Part shown: piece after piece, positions 10,501-17,918 of the stretch
Numbering within the stretch: the stretch's first letter is position 1
Layout of the letters: the number at the start of each line of letters is the position of its first letter
Assembly (NCBI GenBank): GCA_963664835.2
Contig: CAXXUG010000012.1
Span: 1 to 64,000, forward strand
Origin: G963664835 sp963664835
GTDB taxonomy: Bacteria; Chloroflexota; UBA6077; FW602-bin22; JBCLEL01
DNA length: 64,000 nucleotides
Direction: 5' to 3'
Program-made: the position numbers and the translations under genes
The notes under the pieces: generated by a model
The model's database searches: none
What the model saw: only the letters and a program-made list of their open reading frames with translations
What the model was told of the DNA's origin: nothing

Positions 10501-10704
10501 GTCGGAAGCGGTCGCCGTGGACGTTGCAGTGGGTGTCGCGGTGTCCGTCGCGGTGGCAGTAGGTTCCGGAATCTCGGTCGGGGCATCCACCACAGCCACA
10601 GCGGCGGGCGTGGCCGGCGCGGGTTGCACATCGCACCCCACGAATGCCGACAAGATGACCGCTATACAGAAAACGATTGTCGATGAATTCAGAAACTTGC
10701 TCAT
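7510..10704 (-). CDS. M16 family zinc metallopeptidase, lipoprotein with Thr/Pro-rich linker
   Basis: A 1064-residue two-half M16 (insulinase/PqqL-like) peptidase. Residues 1-24 form a lipoprotein signal ending in a lipobox (SAFVGC, Cys24). Residues about 28-140 are a low-complexity Thr/Pro/Ala/Glu linker that would hold the catalytic part off the membrane. The inverted zinc motif HFVEH is at 199-203, with the third ligand expected at Glu279 (EEVDLERG). The second, non-catalytic M16 half starts near residue 580 (VRWTLSNGITVIAKQTD). The likely role is degrading peptides outside the cytoplasmic membrane. The start at 10704 is chosen because the signal peptide begins there; the upstream open stretch adds nothing recognisable. 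Confidence 0.92.
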   Translation of the reverse strand: MSKFLNSSTIVFCIAVILSAFVGCDVQPAPATPAAVAVVDAPTEIPEPTATATDTATPTATSTATASDTATPTATATATATPVPPTSTPTATATATPVPPTSTPTSTPTATPEPTDTPTATATATATATATETPEPTATVEPESEAGAPLDFDPAVVRGTLSNGMAYYVRHNEEPRNRAHLSIVVKAGSILEEEDQRGLAHFVEHMAFNGTERFEKQQIVEYLESIGSTFGSHLNAGTSFDYTTYFLEVPTDDPEILETAFQILSDWAYAITLSPEEVDLERGVILEEWRGRQGFSSRFQENWFPLIFGTSLYTDRSPIGLPEVIETAPPERLRDFYERWYRPNLMAVIAVGDFDTDLIEAKVKQHFAPPPEGEAGQERAAVGPATERPRFEVSGHDEPSINVFTDPEAPGTQMFLIRKFSPDAGQDLAAYRRIIVERLAFMMVNARLFERSQVADPPYLWAGGERVPFVDTLDISIFTIWIEQDGEEAGLAAVLEELQRVRQHGFTAAELAREKATLLSAIESVYKERDQRESGNFAQEYEDHFLNGTMAPGIEAEWELYQELLPQISLKEVDDLADSWTPLPNTVLLVMRPGEADAAADGELSAALQTQLEDADTLEVEPYAEELEDVPLMATLPTPGSITSEEQIESIDAVRWTLSNGITVIAKQTDFRNDEVVFSAFSPGGHSLVADEDFVSATYAAQLVAGSGVGAHDNVALDKLLAGKRVSVSPFIDELFEGFSGSASPEDLETLFQLIALYATEPRLDEVYFDGYESSLRSLAETRADQPDAVLYDTANTVLAQNHFRRRPLTLEVLDELDMERAKAVYDDRFADLGDSTFVFVGAFEWENLRSLTATYLASLPTTGRSEEWRDVGIDPPTGLEDHVVRIGIEPRSTTILVFAGDAEWTPEDALALRAMGEILQIRLRERVREQLGGTYSIGVNTRARTLPDTEYQVSIIFGSDPARAEELFEEVFLELAWLREGGEQEYLDTVKELLSTPREEQLRDNGFWLGQIRASVQRDESFAEVYRFDERLEALTLEEVVAAAQRYLTEDIYTKVVLLPEEE
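10270..10590. repeat. Low-complexity coding repeat (Thr/Pro/Ala linker of the M16 peptidase)
   Basis: Imperfect tandem runs of ggtggcggt/agtcgc-type hexamers, inside the peptidase gene, encode TPTATATATP-type units. Two near-identical longer units contain PVPPTSTP. The region is open in other frames as well, giving false Val/Gly-rich or Arg/Pro-rich reading frames. Slippage is likely to change its length between strains. Confidence 0.8.
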
Positions 10705-11634
10705 CTGCCTCGTCTCTCGGGATTCGTCCTCGCGGACTCGACCTGTGTCAATGCGAACAGATACGTCTGTCGTCGTAATTGAGAGTAGATGTCGTCGGAC
10801 ACAATCCGCGATGTTAACAGATTTGACCGCTGGCGACATTCGCATTCCTGGGTAGCCTGGGGCTCTTCTAATCTCTAATGTTCAGGACTTCTAGAGTGTT
10901 TTGCCAAGCCGACAAGGAGTTGGTCGAAACAAACAACCTGCCAAGGCCATTTCGATAGTCCGCAAACCGCATGTCGTCGTCAGAACGAAAACAGAACGGG
11001 CCCGTCGCGCCTATAGCCGAATTCGTCATCGGTACGAAAACGGTGTCACGCGGCCCCGAGTGTGTCCGAATTCCACGGCTTCCACACTCGTCGTTCCGGC
11101 CCCCCATTCGTCATTGGTACGAAAATGGATTTCTGGCGCCAACTTGCGTGACCAACGACTCAATGAATAACAGCGACCGCGGATAATCGTGTGAGAACCC
11201 TGTAGGGCAGGGGCTTGTCCCCTGCCTGGGGAGGCGTGTGGCGCGAATGACACACGAACACCTCCCCCAACTCGCATCGCCATTTTTCATACCTTGGTGT
11301 GCCGGCCCCTGCCGGCATGGGGGATTGCTATGAAAAATTAGATGAATCTGCTAACTTCTGCTAACTCGTGTCGCGATTTTCATCCTCTTATGCGGCCTTC
11401 GCAAGGCCATGGTGATTCCGGCGCAGAGCCTGCCCCGTACCCCGATACGGGGCCGGGATCCAGAGGGGTGGGGGAAGGCGAGACCACCACCAACCTTTGG
11501 TTGACCACGGCTATTAGAGAATAAGAACGCCCTTGCTTGTTAGGCCTGTCCGGCCGATAAAGAAACCTTGGTGTCAGAATACGAGAGCCTCCGGCGACGC
11601 TGCCCGGTCGCTCGTAGCTTAAACTATATTCAGT
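10705..11634. repeat. 930-bp divergent gap with a composite repeat array
   Basis: Between the M16 gene (leftward) and the amidotransferase-like gene (rightward). From 11022 to 11140 is the element containing cgtcatcggtacgaaaa, gagtgtgtccg and ccggccccccattcgtcatt, which recurs near 55290 and 63385. At 11202-11231 is the palindrome gggcaggggcttgtcccctg. At 11278-11331 and 11371-11395 are two ttggtgtgccggc-type elements around the spacer shared with 1776-1820. No gene is convincing. TATATT at 11625-11630 lies only four bases before the next ATG, so a leaderless transcript is possible. Confidence 0.65.
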
Positions 11635-12393
11635 ATGCGTAAGCTCGCCCTCATAATACGCCACGCCGAACCGGAGACTCTGGCCGAAAACTATGCGTCG
11701 ACCCTTGTCGAACACGGTTTCGAGCTTCGTCCGCTCAACGTCTTCGAAAGCGCACCGGAGTTTGATAAGTTCGACCCGCCGGCCGTGGACGAAGTCGACC
11801 TCATCATCGCCCTTGGCGGGCCCCAGTCGGCGAACGACGGCTACCCGGCGCTGGCGTCAGAGCGCAGATATTTCCCAGATGCGATGGCCGCTGGAGTACC
11901 GGTAATAGGAGTCTGCCTGGGCGCTCAACTCATGGCCCGGGCCCTTGGCGGGGAAGTCGGACCCACCGGCGGATACGAGTTCGGTCTTCGCAAGATGTGG
12001 ATCACTCCGGCCGGCAGCCGGGATCCAGTATTCTGCAAGCTACGCGTGCCCCTGGTGCCAACTCTCCACGGCGAGGCATTCACCATCCCTCCTGGCGCAA
12101 CCGAGCTGGCCTTCGGCTACATGCTGTGCCGCGACGGGCGGTTTCGGAGGCAGAGCCTCTCCTTTCGATTCGGCAACTCCTACGCGTTTCAGTTCGAACC
12201 TCAGCTCACACTCGACGAGCTTCGCGTCTGGAACCGAGAGTTAGCCGGAGATTATGACAAGATGGGGCCGCACTTCGATCCCGCTCTGGAGGCCGAGACC
12301 AACCTTCGCGAGTTCGCCGCCTACTCTCCAATTTACGAGGCTCAGACCAGGGAGATGCTGGTCGCCTTTCTGGAAAACGCCGGCCTAGACTAG
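11635..12393 (+). CDS. Class I glutamine amidotransferase-like protein with altered triad
   Basis: A 252-residue protein with the class I GATase fold, resembling the GuaA-type amidotransferase domain. The oxyanion loop reads IALGGPQSAND (58-68), the nucleophile elbow is IGVCLGAQ with Cys94, and TLHGEAFTIPPGA (143-155) matches the family's HGD..PPGA segment. The catalytic His-Glu pair, normally in FQFHxE, is replaced: the sequence at 185-190 is FQFEPQ, with Glu188 and Gln190. Normal glutamine hydrolysis is therefore doubtful. Relatives often act on gamma-glutamyl compounds or are annotated only as GMP-synthase-like. It converges with the EEP gene downstream. Confidence 0.8.
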   Translation: MRKLALIIRHAEPETLAENYASTLVEHGFELRPLNVFESAPEFDKFDPPAVDEVDLIIALGGPQSANDGYPALASERRYFPDAMAAGVPVIGVCLGAQLMARALGGEVGPTGGYEFGLRKMWITPAGSRDPVFCKLRVPLVPTLHGEAFTIPPGATELAFGYMLCRDGRFRRQSLSFRFGNSYAFQFEPQLTLDELRVWNRELAGDYDKMGPHFDPALEAETNLREFAAYSPIYEAQTREMLVAFLENAGLD

Positions 12394-12422
12394 AGCCGGA
12401 TTCGATCGATGGGGCCCGGCTC
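12393..12422. terminator. Possible hairpin between convergent genes
   Basis: GAGCCGG at 12393-12399 pairs with CCGGCTC at 12416-12422 around a 16-base loop, directly at the stop codon of the rightward gene. There is no clear T tract, so this is only a candidate bidirectional terminator. Confidence 0.3.
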
Positions 12423-12451
12423 CGTTCCAGTAGCCGGCAAATACATGCCCG

Positions 12452-13342
12452 TCATCGGACCACTATCTCCAGTCTACAGTGGTCGCTGGGCCCCCACTCC
12501 TCCGGGCGATTCAGCGCCCGTACCTGCACCGACTCCGCCATGCTCTCGGACGCGAATACGAAATCGAGCTGCCCGGTCGCCGTGGCGGGCGACGCGCGTG
12601 GGCTGTGGTAGGTGGGAACGTTCAAGCTATTCTTCGGCAACCAGCCAGGCCACGGATCGGCCTGCCGGCCGTTGGGATACTGTGGTCCGACGAAGGACAG
12701 TCCAATTGCCGCCATGCGGCTGAACACCGTGTCGTTGCGCCGCTTCCAATATTCGTTCGCACCGTAGCCATACCACACAGTGAGGTCGCCGGCGGCGATG
12801 ATCCGGTGTCCCCGCTGCCTGCCAATAAGCAAGGAGAGATCGGAGATTACTCGATGAACAGAGGCGTCGACTATGTTCCAGGACATTTTGCCTGTGGAAC
12901 GATGGGGTTTCTCATAATCCCCACAGATTGAAACCGCAATAAATGGTGGTCCATTGGATTGGGTAATCTTGGCTGCGGAGATGCAGCCTGGTTGGCTGAC
13001 GACAAAATCGCCGGCCCTGGCATCGGCAAGGGGCACGGGCTCCAGCCATTCCACCTGAACCCGGTCCGAGAGCTTCACGATAGCCGTTCGAGAAATCCCA
13101 TTCCCTTGAGCATCACGAAACGGCGCCGGATCCACATCTATCTGCTCAGTCACATCCTCGGGCGGCAACCGAGCCTCCTGCACCAGCGCGATATCCGCGT
13201 CGGCGCCTGCCAAAGCACGCCAAGCGGCGTGGCGATGAGCAATATTCCAGCAGATTATCTTCGTCAACTTATACCAATTCGCTACGGCTGCGGCGCGCCC
13301 GGCTGAACGAACGTGCTCCTTGCGCGGCAGTCGCGTATCCAC
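12452..13342 (-). CDS. Endonuclease/exonuclease/phosphatase (EEP) family protein
   Basis: About 297 residues at most. EEP-fold motifs appear in order: KIICWNIA (Asn), ALVQEARLP (the metal-binding Glu), IIAAGDLTVW (the GDxN-like Asp, here with Thr-Val-Trp in place of Asn), QLDFVFAS and the terminal WGPSDHCRLEI (SDH). The fold covers AP endonucleases, DNase I, sphingomyelinases and inositol phosphatases. Motif spacing is closest to small DNase I-like proteins, and no membrane segment is present. The start at 13342 is GTG without a clear ribosome site; the true start may be nearer LTKIICWN. It runs in the same direction as the FAD gene upstream, nine bases away. Confidence 0.75.
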   Translation of the reverse strand: MDTRLPRKEHVRSAGRAAAVANWYKLTKIICWNIAHRHAAWRALAGADADIALVQEARLPPEDVTEQIDVDPAPFRDAQGNGISRTAIVKLSDRVQVEWLEPVPLADARAGDFVVSQPGCISAAKITQSNGPPFIAVSICGDYEKPHRSTGKMSWNIVDASVHRVISDLSLLIGRQRGHRIIAAGDLTVWYGYGANEYWKRRNDTVFSRMAAIGLSFVGPQYPNGRQADPWPGWLPKNSLNVPTYHSPRASPATATGQLDFVFASESMAESVQVRALNRPEEWGPSDHCRLEIVVR

Positions 13343-13351
13343 CCCAGTCGA

Positions 13352-14539
13352 TCACTGATGCGAAGTTCCTTGATAAGGGTGCTCAGCGTCCAGGGGGTCG
13401 CCCTCCACAAAACGACTCGCCCTGAAAGCGCGAATCGGATGGTCCCTGCACTCGCCGTGCAACACCAGCTCCGCCACCATCCGGCCCACCACCGGGGACA
13501 GCTTGAACCCGTGTCCGCTGAAGCCGACCGCCCAGTACAGCCCCTCGACTACGCCGGAAGCGTCCAGGATCGGGTTGCCGTCCGGCGTCATGTCGTACAA
13601 GGAGCCGTATCCGCCCAACGGCGTCGCCGCTCGGAATTCGGGAACCCGGGACTTGGCCCGGTCCCAGAATCGCGTGATAGTGTCGTGGTCGGCATTCAGG
13701 CCGAACGCGTCCGGATTCACGACCTCCTTCAGGTCTTCGAACGCCTCACCACCTACCAGCGTCTTGAATCCCGAGTTCACCCGCAAATACGTGCCGGTCG
13801 TACGGTCGATTATGATGGTCCTCAGCGATTCCAACGACGGCGGGCGCCGAAGGTGTATGGTCTGCACCCTGAGAGGCGAAATCGGAAGAGTCTCGCCGAG
13901 CGGCGCGGCCAGTTGGTTGGACCAGGGTCCGGTCGCCGCCACAACAGCGTCCGTCTCTATCAGCCCATCCTGCGTCTCCACGCCGGCGACGCGCCCGCCC
14001 GCGATCTTGATGCCGGTAACCGCGCACCCGGTCAGAATCTCCGCTCCGCGTTTGCTCGCCTGCTCCGCGAATGCGTAGGTCGTGGCCATCGGGTCGGCAT
14101 ACCCCGAGTTTGGCTCATGTACCCCGAGGACAATACCGTCCATGCGTAACTGCGGCACCCTCTTCGAGACCTCGGCCGGAGTGAGGATATGGATATCGAC
14201 TCCGAGTGCCCGGTTCATTTCGACATTCGCCCGCGCCGCCGCCGCGTCCTGCTCTCCGAACAGCAGCAGCCTTCCGGTTTCTATGAACCGCGCGTCTCCG
14301 CCCACCGCGTCACCGAAGTTGTGGAATATGTCGCTGGCCTCCATCGCCATCTTGACAAGCGTCGGATGCAGGTAATGTTCCCGCACCATCGCCCCTGACC
14401 TGCCGGTCGCGCCGCCGGCCAGGTGGCCCTTTTCCAGCAGAAGGACCTTGCCGGCCCCCATTCGGGCAAGCTGCATCGCGATGCTGGTCCCGTTGACGCC
14501 GCCTCCAATGACCACCACGTTCGCTGATCTGCCAGTCAT
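13352..14539 (-). CDS. FAD-dependent oxidoreductase, DAO family (sarcosine/glycine oxidase-like)
   Basis: A 395-residue flavoprotein. The N-terminal dinucleotide-binding motif is NVVVIGGGVNGTSIAMQLAR, followed by LLLEKGHLAGGATGRSGAM, the stretch that in sarcosine-oxidase-like enzymes holds the FAD. The end has GLYWAVGFSGHGFKLSPVVG, the C-terminal DAO FAD motif, and TPDGNPILD. Known relatives oxidise secondary amines or amino acids such as sarcosine, glycine or dimethylglycine; the substrate here is unknown. The ATG at 14539 has AAGGA eight bases upstream and starts directly before the nucleotide-binding strand, so the longer upstream reading (GTG 14728) is rejected. Confidence 0.88.
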   Translation of the reverse strand: MTGRSANVVVIGGGVNGTSIAMQLARMGAGKVLLLEKGHLAGGATGRSGAMVREHYLHPTLVKMAMEASDIFHNFGDAVGGDARFIETGRLLLFGEQDAAAARANVEMNRALGVDIHILTPAEVSKRVPQLRMDGIVLGVHEPNSGYADPMATTYAFAEQASKRGAEILTGCAVTGIKIAGGRVAGVETQDGLIETDAVVAATGPWSNQLAAPLGETLPISPLRVQTIHLRRPPSLESLRTIIIDRTTGTYLRVNSGFKTLVGGEAFEDLKEVVNPDAFGLNADHDTITRFWDRAKSRVPEFRAATPLGGYGSLYDMTPDGNPILDASGVVEGLYWAVGFSGHGFKLSPVVGRMVAELVLHGECRDHPIRAFRASRFVEGDPLDAEHPYQGTSHQ

Positions 14540-15255
14540 AGTTCGATTCCTTGGCGAAACGTTTTCCCAGATTGTACGGGCCAATCGGCCGGCGCGTAAA
14601 CGAACCTGGAGCATCAACCCTGAAATCGTGCGCGACCGACAGAGCCTTCGCAATTCATTTGGGTCGAACACCCCCGGCCCAACAGGGACGCGGAATGCCC
14701 GATACCAAGCCCCTGGACCATCGGGCACTTTCGGTTAACCGATAGGTTCATCGCATTTAACGATAAATGAACTGGAATTCGCCCGAGCTAGAGGGACAAT
14801 AGGGCGAACTCACAAGCGATTCCCGCTCACAGTAGCCATCTTAGAACGCAACACGAGGAGCGATTTGCACGCAGGATCTGGAGCGCTAACGCCGGCGATG
14901 GCCCGGCCCGGCACGCAGATTACGTTCTGTGGTCTGCCCACGGCTCATGCAACGGAGTTCGCGAGACTTCGCGCGTCAACACGGCAATGCAGATCGCCTC
15001 TGCGAGGGATCCGATGACACCATCAGTACCGCCTGCCGCGTCGGAATGGCGGTCGCGTTTTCCAAGGCCGTCTGCGTGGCGGGTGCGCCATGCCTGGAAA
15101 AGGACATCAACTACCTGGCGAGGAAAGCCCGCATCGGGGCCGGCACGCTCGGTCTCCGCGCCCACGCTCGGGGAACGGCCGGCTCAGCGCCGCCCCCTCC
15201 AGGACTCCATTACTCACTAACCGGCAACCAAACCCCGAAGGAAGCAGCGAACGCT
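14540..15255. other. 716-bp divergent intergenic region upstream of the sterol-type block
   Basis: Holds no gene I can support. Inverted repeats lie at 14696-14727 (TGCCCGAT / ATCGGGCA, 16-base spacer) and 14746-14772 (listed separately). The rest is unremarkable GC-rich sequence; an open frame runs through 14929-15255 into the FAD gene but shows no family features. Confidence 0.5.
14746..14772. promoter_or_regulatory. Nested inverted repeat, operator candidate
   Basis: GTTCAT at 14746 pairs with ATGAAC ending at 14772, and within it CATTTA (14754-14759) pairs with TAAATG (14764-14769) around four bases. It lies in the only AT-rich patch of the divergent region between two FAD genes, so a regulator site is plausible. 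Confidence 0.35.
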
Positions 15256-16644
15256 ATGGCAATCGGAGAGACAGGGGCAAGGCCGCGACGAATTGCTATT
15301 GTAGGCGGTGGCGTTTCCGGGCTGGGCGCGGCATGGGCTCTAAATCAACACCCGGACCGTTTCGATTTTCGGCTGTTCGAAGCTCACGAGCAGATTGGCG
15401 GTAACGCGATCACAGCCGATATGCCGCAGGATGACGGCGGTTCAATTCCCTTCGACATTTCCGTCACCGCCTGTATCCCATCCGTTTATCACCACATCAC
15501 GCTGTTGATGGAAAGGTTCGGCATTGAACTCATCGATACCAGATTCAGCTACAGCGTGAAATACCGCGGACAGATCTACGCCCACGATTTCGACTCCAAA
15601 ATCAGGGAGCAGCTGCAATTCGAGATCGTGAAGTTCCAACGGACGTTGAGACGTCTGCATAGGTTTGGCTGGCTGACCCGTTCCCAGTCGAAGTTGCTTA
15701 ATGCCCTCAACCCATTCAACTACATCAGCATGGGTACCGTCTTGAACCTGGGAGGATTTTCGGGGGACTTCAGGTACAAGATTCTGAAGCCCATGTTCGT
15801 CAATTTTCTGATGGCCACAAACGTATTCGACATGCCGGCGGCTCTCTTCTCGAGATATCTCGAGTTCTTCGATATCGAAACCGCTACGCCCATGCAGACT
15901 TGGGACCAGGGAACGCGGCGCATCTACGAAAACCTGTCGGCCGACTTTCGGGACAAGATCCACCTCAGCCGGCCTGTCCGAAAAGTGTATCGACTGGCGT
16001 CCGGCGTCGTGGTCGAGGACGAGGATGGTTTACGGGAGACGTTCGACGAAGTGATTTTCGCGTGCAATGCGAACCAGACGCTGATGATCCTCGACAAACC
16101 CACGATACTCGAGCGCTATATCCTCTCGTCGATCCGATACGAGAGCGAACTCCACAACCACACGGTCGTCCACTCCGACCCCTCAGTCCTGCCCGACAAC
16201 GAAGCCAAGCCCCTGAGCACACGGTCCAATCATATCGAGCAATACGGTTCCAGACCGGACAACTACGAGATTACCTACATCATGCACAACCAGCAGCCGT
16301 GGGCCAATGGGTCTGACAAGCCTTGCCTGGTGACCTATAACCCAATCAGCCCGATCGATGAACGAAAGATCATCAAGAAATGGTGGTTTCAGCATATCGT
16401 CCATGACGTCCGTCACGTCGCATTCCTCGTCAACCTGTTCCGCTTCATTCAGGGAAAGAAACGGACCTGGCACTGTGGAGCCCATACTCTGATCAATAGC
16501 CAGGAAACCTGTCTCGTTAGTGGACTCGCGACGGCAAGACAGATCGGTGCGGATTATCCCTTCGACGATCCTGGGGCAAGGCGGACGTTCAACTATTACG
16601 GGAGCATCATGTACGGACGGCGATTCAGGGAAGTGAATGGCTGA
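15256..16644 (+). CDS. FAD/NAD-binding oxidoreductase (COG2907-like amine oxidase/desaturase)
   Basis: A 462-residue flavoprotein. Near the N-terminus is RIAIVGGGVSGLGAAWAL (FAD-binding GxGxxG), then LFEAHEQIGGNAIT, the typical desaturase/amine-oxidase continuation. The C-terminus has HTLINSQETCLVSGLATARQ, the second FAD motif. Relatives (COG2907) often sit beside SAM-dependent methyltransferases acting on lipids, as here. Neighbours (sterol-methyltransferase homologue, P450 fusion) make a sterol, isoprenoid or other lipid substrate likely, but the reaction (desaturation, reduction or isomerisation) is not shown. The ATG at 15256 is chosen because the Rossmann strand begins soon after; the ribosome site (AAGGA) is rather far away. 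Confidence 0.85.
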   Translation: MAIGETGARPRRIAIVGGGVSGLGAAWALNQHPDRFDFRLFEAHEQIGGNAITADMPQDDGGSIPFDISVTACIPSVYHHITLLMERFGIELIDTRFSYSVKYRGQIYAHDFDSKIREQLQFEIVKFQRTLRRLHRFGWLTRSQSKLLNALNPFNYISMGTVLNLGGFSGDFRYKILKPMFVNFLMATNVFDMPAALFSRYLEFFDIETATPMQTWDQGTRRIYENLSADFRDKIHLSRPVRKVYRLASGVVVEDEDGLRETFDEVIFACNANQTLMILDKPTILERYILSSIRYESELHNHTVVHSDPSVLPDNEAKPLSTRSNHIEQYGSRPDNYEITYIMHNQQPWANGSDKPCLVTYNPISPIDERKIIKKWWFQHIVHDVRHVAFLVNLFRFIQGKKRTWHCGAHTLINSQETCLVSGLATARQIGADYPFDDPGARRTFNYYGSIMYGRRFREVNG

Positions 16645-16829
16645 AAACCACCTGCCGCCCGTGGAAAAGATGCGTCTGATCGATAATTGATCCCTCCCCC
16701 GGCAGTCCGTATACTGTTCTTGATAGTCTTGGGAGACTTGGGATATTGAGATGACGTGCGGAGGCTAGCGCGGATGACCGTTGCTGCTGACTTCGCTGTA
16801 CACGAGAGACCGAGGGAAAACACCGAGAA

Positions 16830-17864
16830 ATGCAGCTAGGCAAACTATCGAGAGAGCTGAGAGAGGCGTACCGGGGATCGGACGTCATACGTCGTGTGCA
16901 ACACCTCGACAGTTGGATCGACCGGGCGACGGCAGCTGCCGATGGCGCGAGCGTGTACGACCACACCGAAACGGTGAAAGATCACTATGACCTCTGCAGC
17001 GGGTTCATGGTGTGGGGGTGGGGCGAATCCCTGCACTTCGCTCCCCTCGCGCCTCATGAGAGTCTAGAGGAATCGAAAGCCCGGCATCAACGGTTGATGA
17101 TCTCTAAATTGGAGCTGCAACAGGGTATGACGGTGATCGATGTTGGTTGTGGTATCGGCGGCCCGATGGGCCGCGTCGTCCGGGAGGCAGGCGTCAGGGT
17201 TGTTGGAGTCAACAACAATAGACTCCAGTTAGAAAAGGCGAAAAGATTGAGCGCTGAAGCGGGGATCGGCCACATGGTCGACTACGAGGCGTGCAGCTTC
17301 ATGGATATGAGTGCAATCAAGGACGACACGTTCGACCGGGGTTACGCTATAGAGTCAACGTGCTATGCGCCAGACAAGCAGCGCGCGTTCGCAGAGATTT
17401 TCCGCGTGCTGAGACCCGGGGCCATGTTCTGGGGTCAGGAAATGTGTCTGACGGACAAGTTCGATCCGAGCGACAACCGGCACCGGGCCATCAAGCAGGA
17501 CCTCATGCGCGGGATTGCGCTGAACCATATCGCGACCTTCGGGGAGGTGAAACGCGCGCTCGAAGCGGTGGGATTCCACGTCATCGAAGGGATGGACAGA
17601 GACGTCCAGAAAGGACCATCCACACCTTGGTATCAACCCCTGGAGAGTCGCCGTGGGACGTTAGGGAACGCCTTGCACAGACTTCCATGGGGCCGCAAAG
17701 CGACCATCGCGGGATCGAAGCTGGCCGAAGTGTTGCGGCTGTTTCCGAAGGGCTCCACGGAAGTCGTCCGACTCTTGGATCAGACTGCGGGCGCTTATGT
17801 CGCGGGGGGTAGAGCGGGTATCTTCACGCCACTGTATTGTTTTCTGGCTCGTAAACCCCTTTAG
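16830..17864 (+). CDS. Sterol C-24 methyltransferase (SMT/Erg6) homologue
   Basis: A 344-residue SAM-dependent methyltransferase that follows eukaryotic sterol 24-C-methyltransferase along its whole length. WGWGESLHFAP (62-72) matches the sterol-binding region I; DVGCGIGGP (104-112) is the SAM motif; GVNNNRLQLEKAK follows at 126-138. YAIESTCYAP (172-181) and LTDKFDP (207-213) match SMT signatures. PWYQPL (266-271) and the tail with PKGSTEVVRLLDQ and VAGGRAGIFTP (306-334) fit the SMT C-terminal domain, absent from ordinary methyltransferases and cyclopropane synthases. The expected reaction is transfer of a methyl group from SAM to the side-chain double bond of a sterol. Homologues are known in uncultured bacteria. 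The substrate here is unproven; no cyclase or squalene epoxidase is in the window. Confidence 0.85.
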   Translation: MQLGKLSRELREAYRGSDVIRRVQHLDSWIDRATAAADGASVYDHTETVKDHYDLCSGFMVWGWGESLHFAPLAPHESLEESKARHQRLMISKLELQQGMTVIDVGCGIGGPMGRVVREAGVRVVGVNNNRLQLEKAKRLSAEAGIGHMVDYEACSFMDMSAIKDDTFDRGYAIESTCYAPDKQRAFAEIFRVLRPGAMFWGQEMCLTDKFDPSDNRHRAIKQDLMRGIALNHIATFGEVKRALEAVGFHVIEGMDRDVQKGPSTPWYQPLESRRGTLGNALHRLPWGRKATIAGSKLAEVLRLFPKGSTEVVRLLDQTAGAYVAGGRAGIFTPLYCFLARKPL

Positions 17865-17918
17865 GCCCGATTGGTCTTGGTGTATGTTGAGGACTGAAGG
17901 AGGCTGGAACTAACGACT

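Noticed and set aside
10217..10855. Long Val/Gly-rich rightward frame opposite the M16 gene
   Set aside because: It is the antisense of the Thr/Pro/Ala repeat; the leftward frame has a signal peptide and M16 motifs.
14929..15255. N-terminal extension of the FAD oxidoreductase
   Set aside because: No family similarity before the Rossmann strand, and an ATG at 15256 fits the usual start.
16830..17864. Cyclopropane-fatty-acid synthase as the identity of the methyltransferase
   Set aside because: The tail with VAGGRAGIFTP and the region I motif WGWGESLHF belong to SMT; CFA-synthase motifs are not seen.
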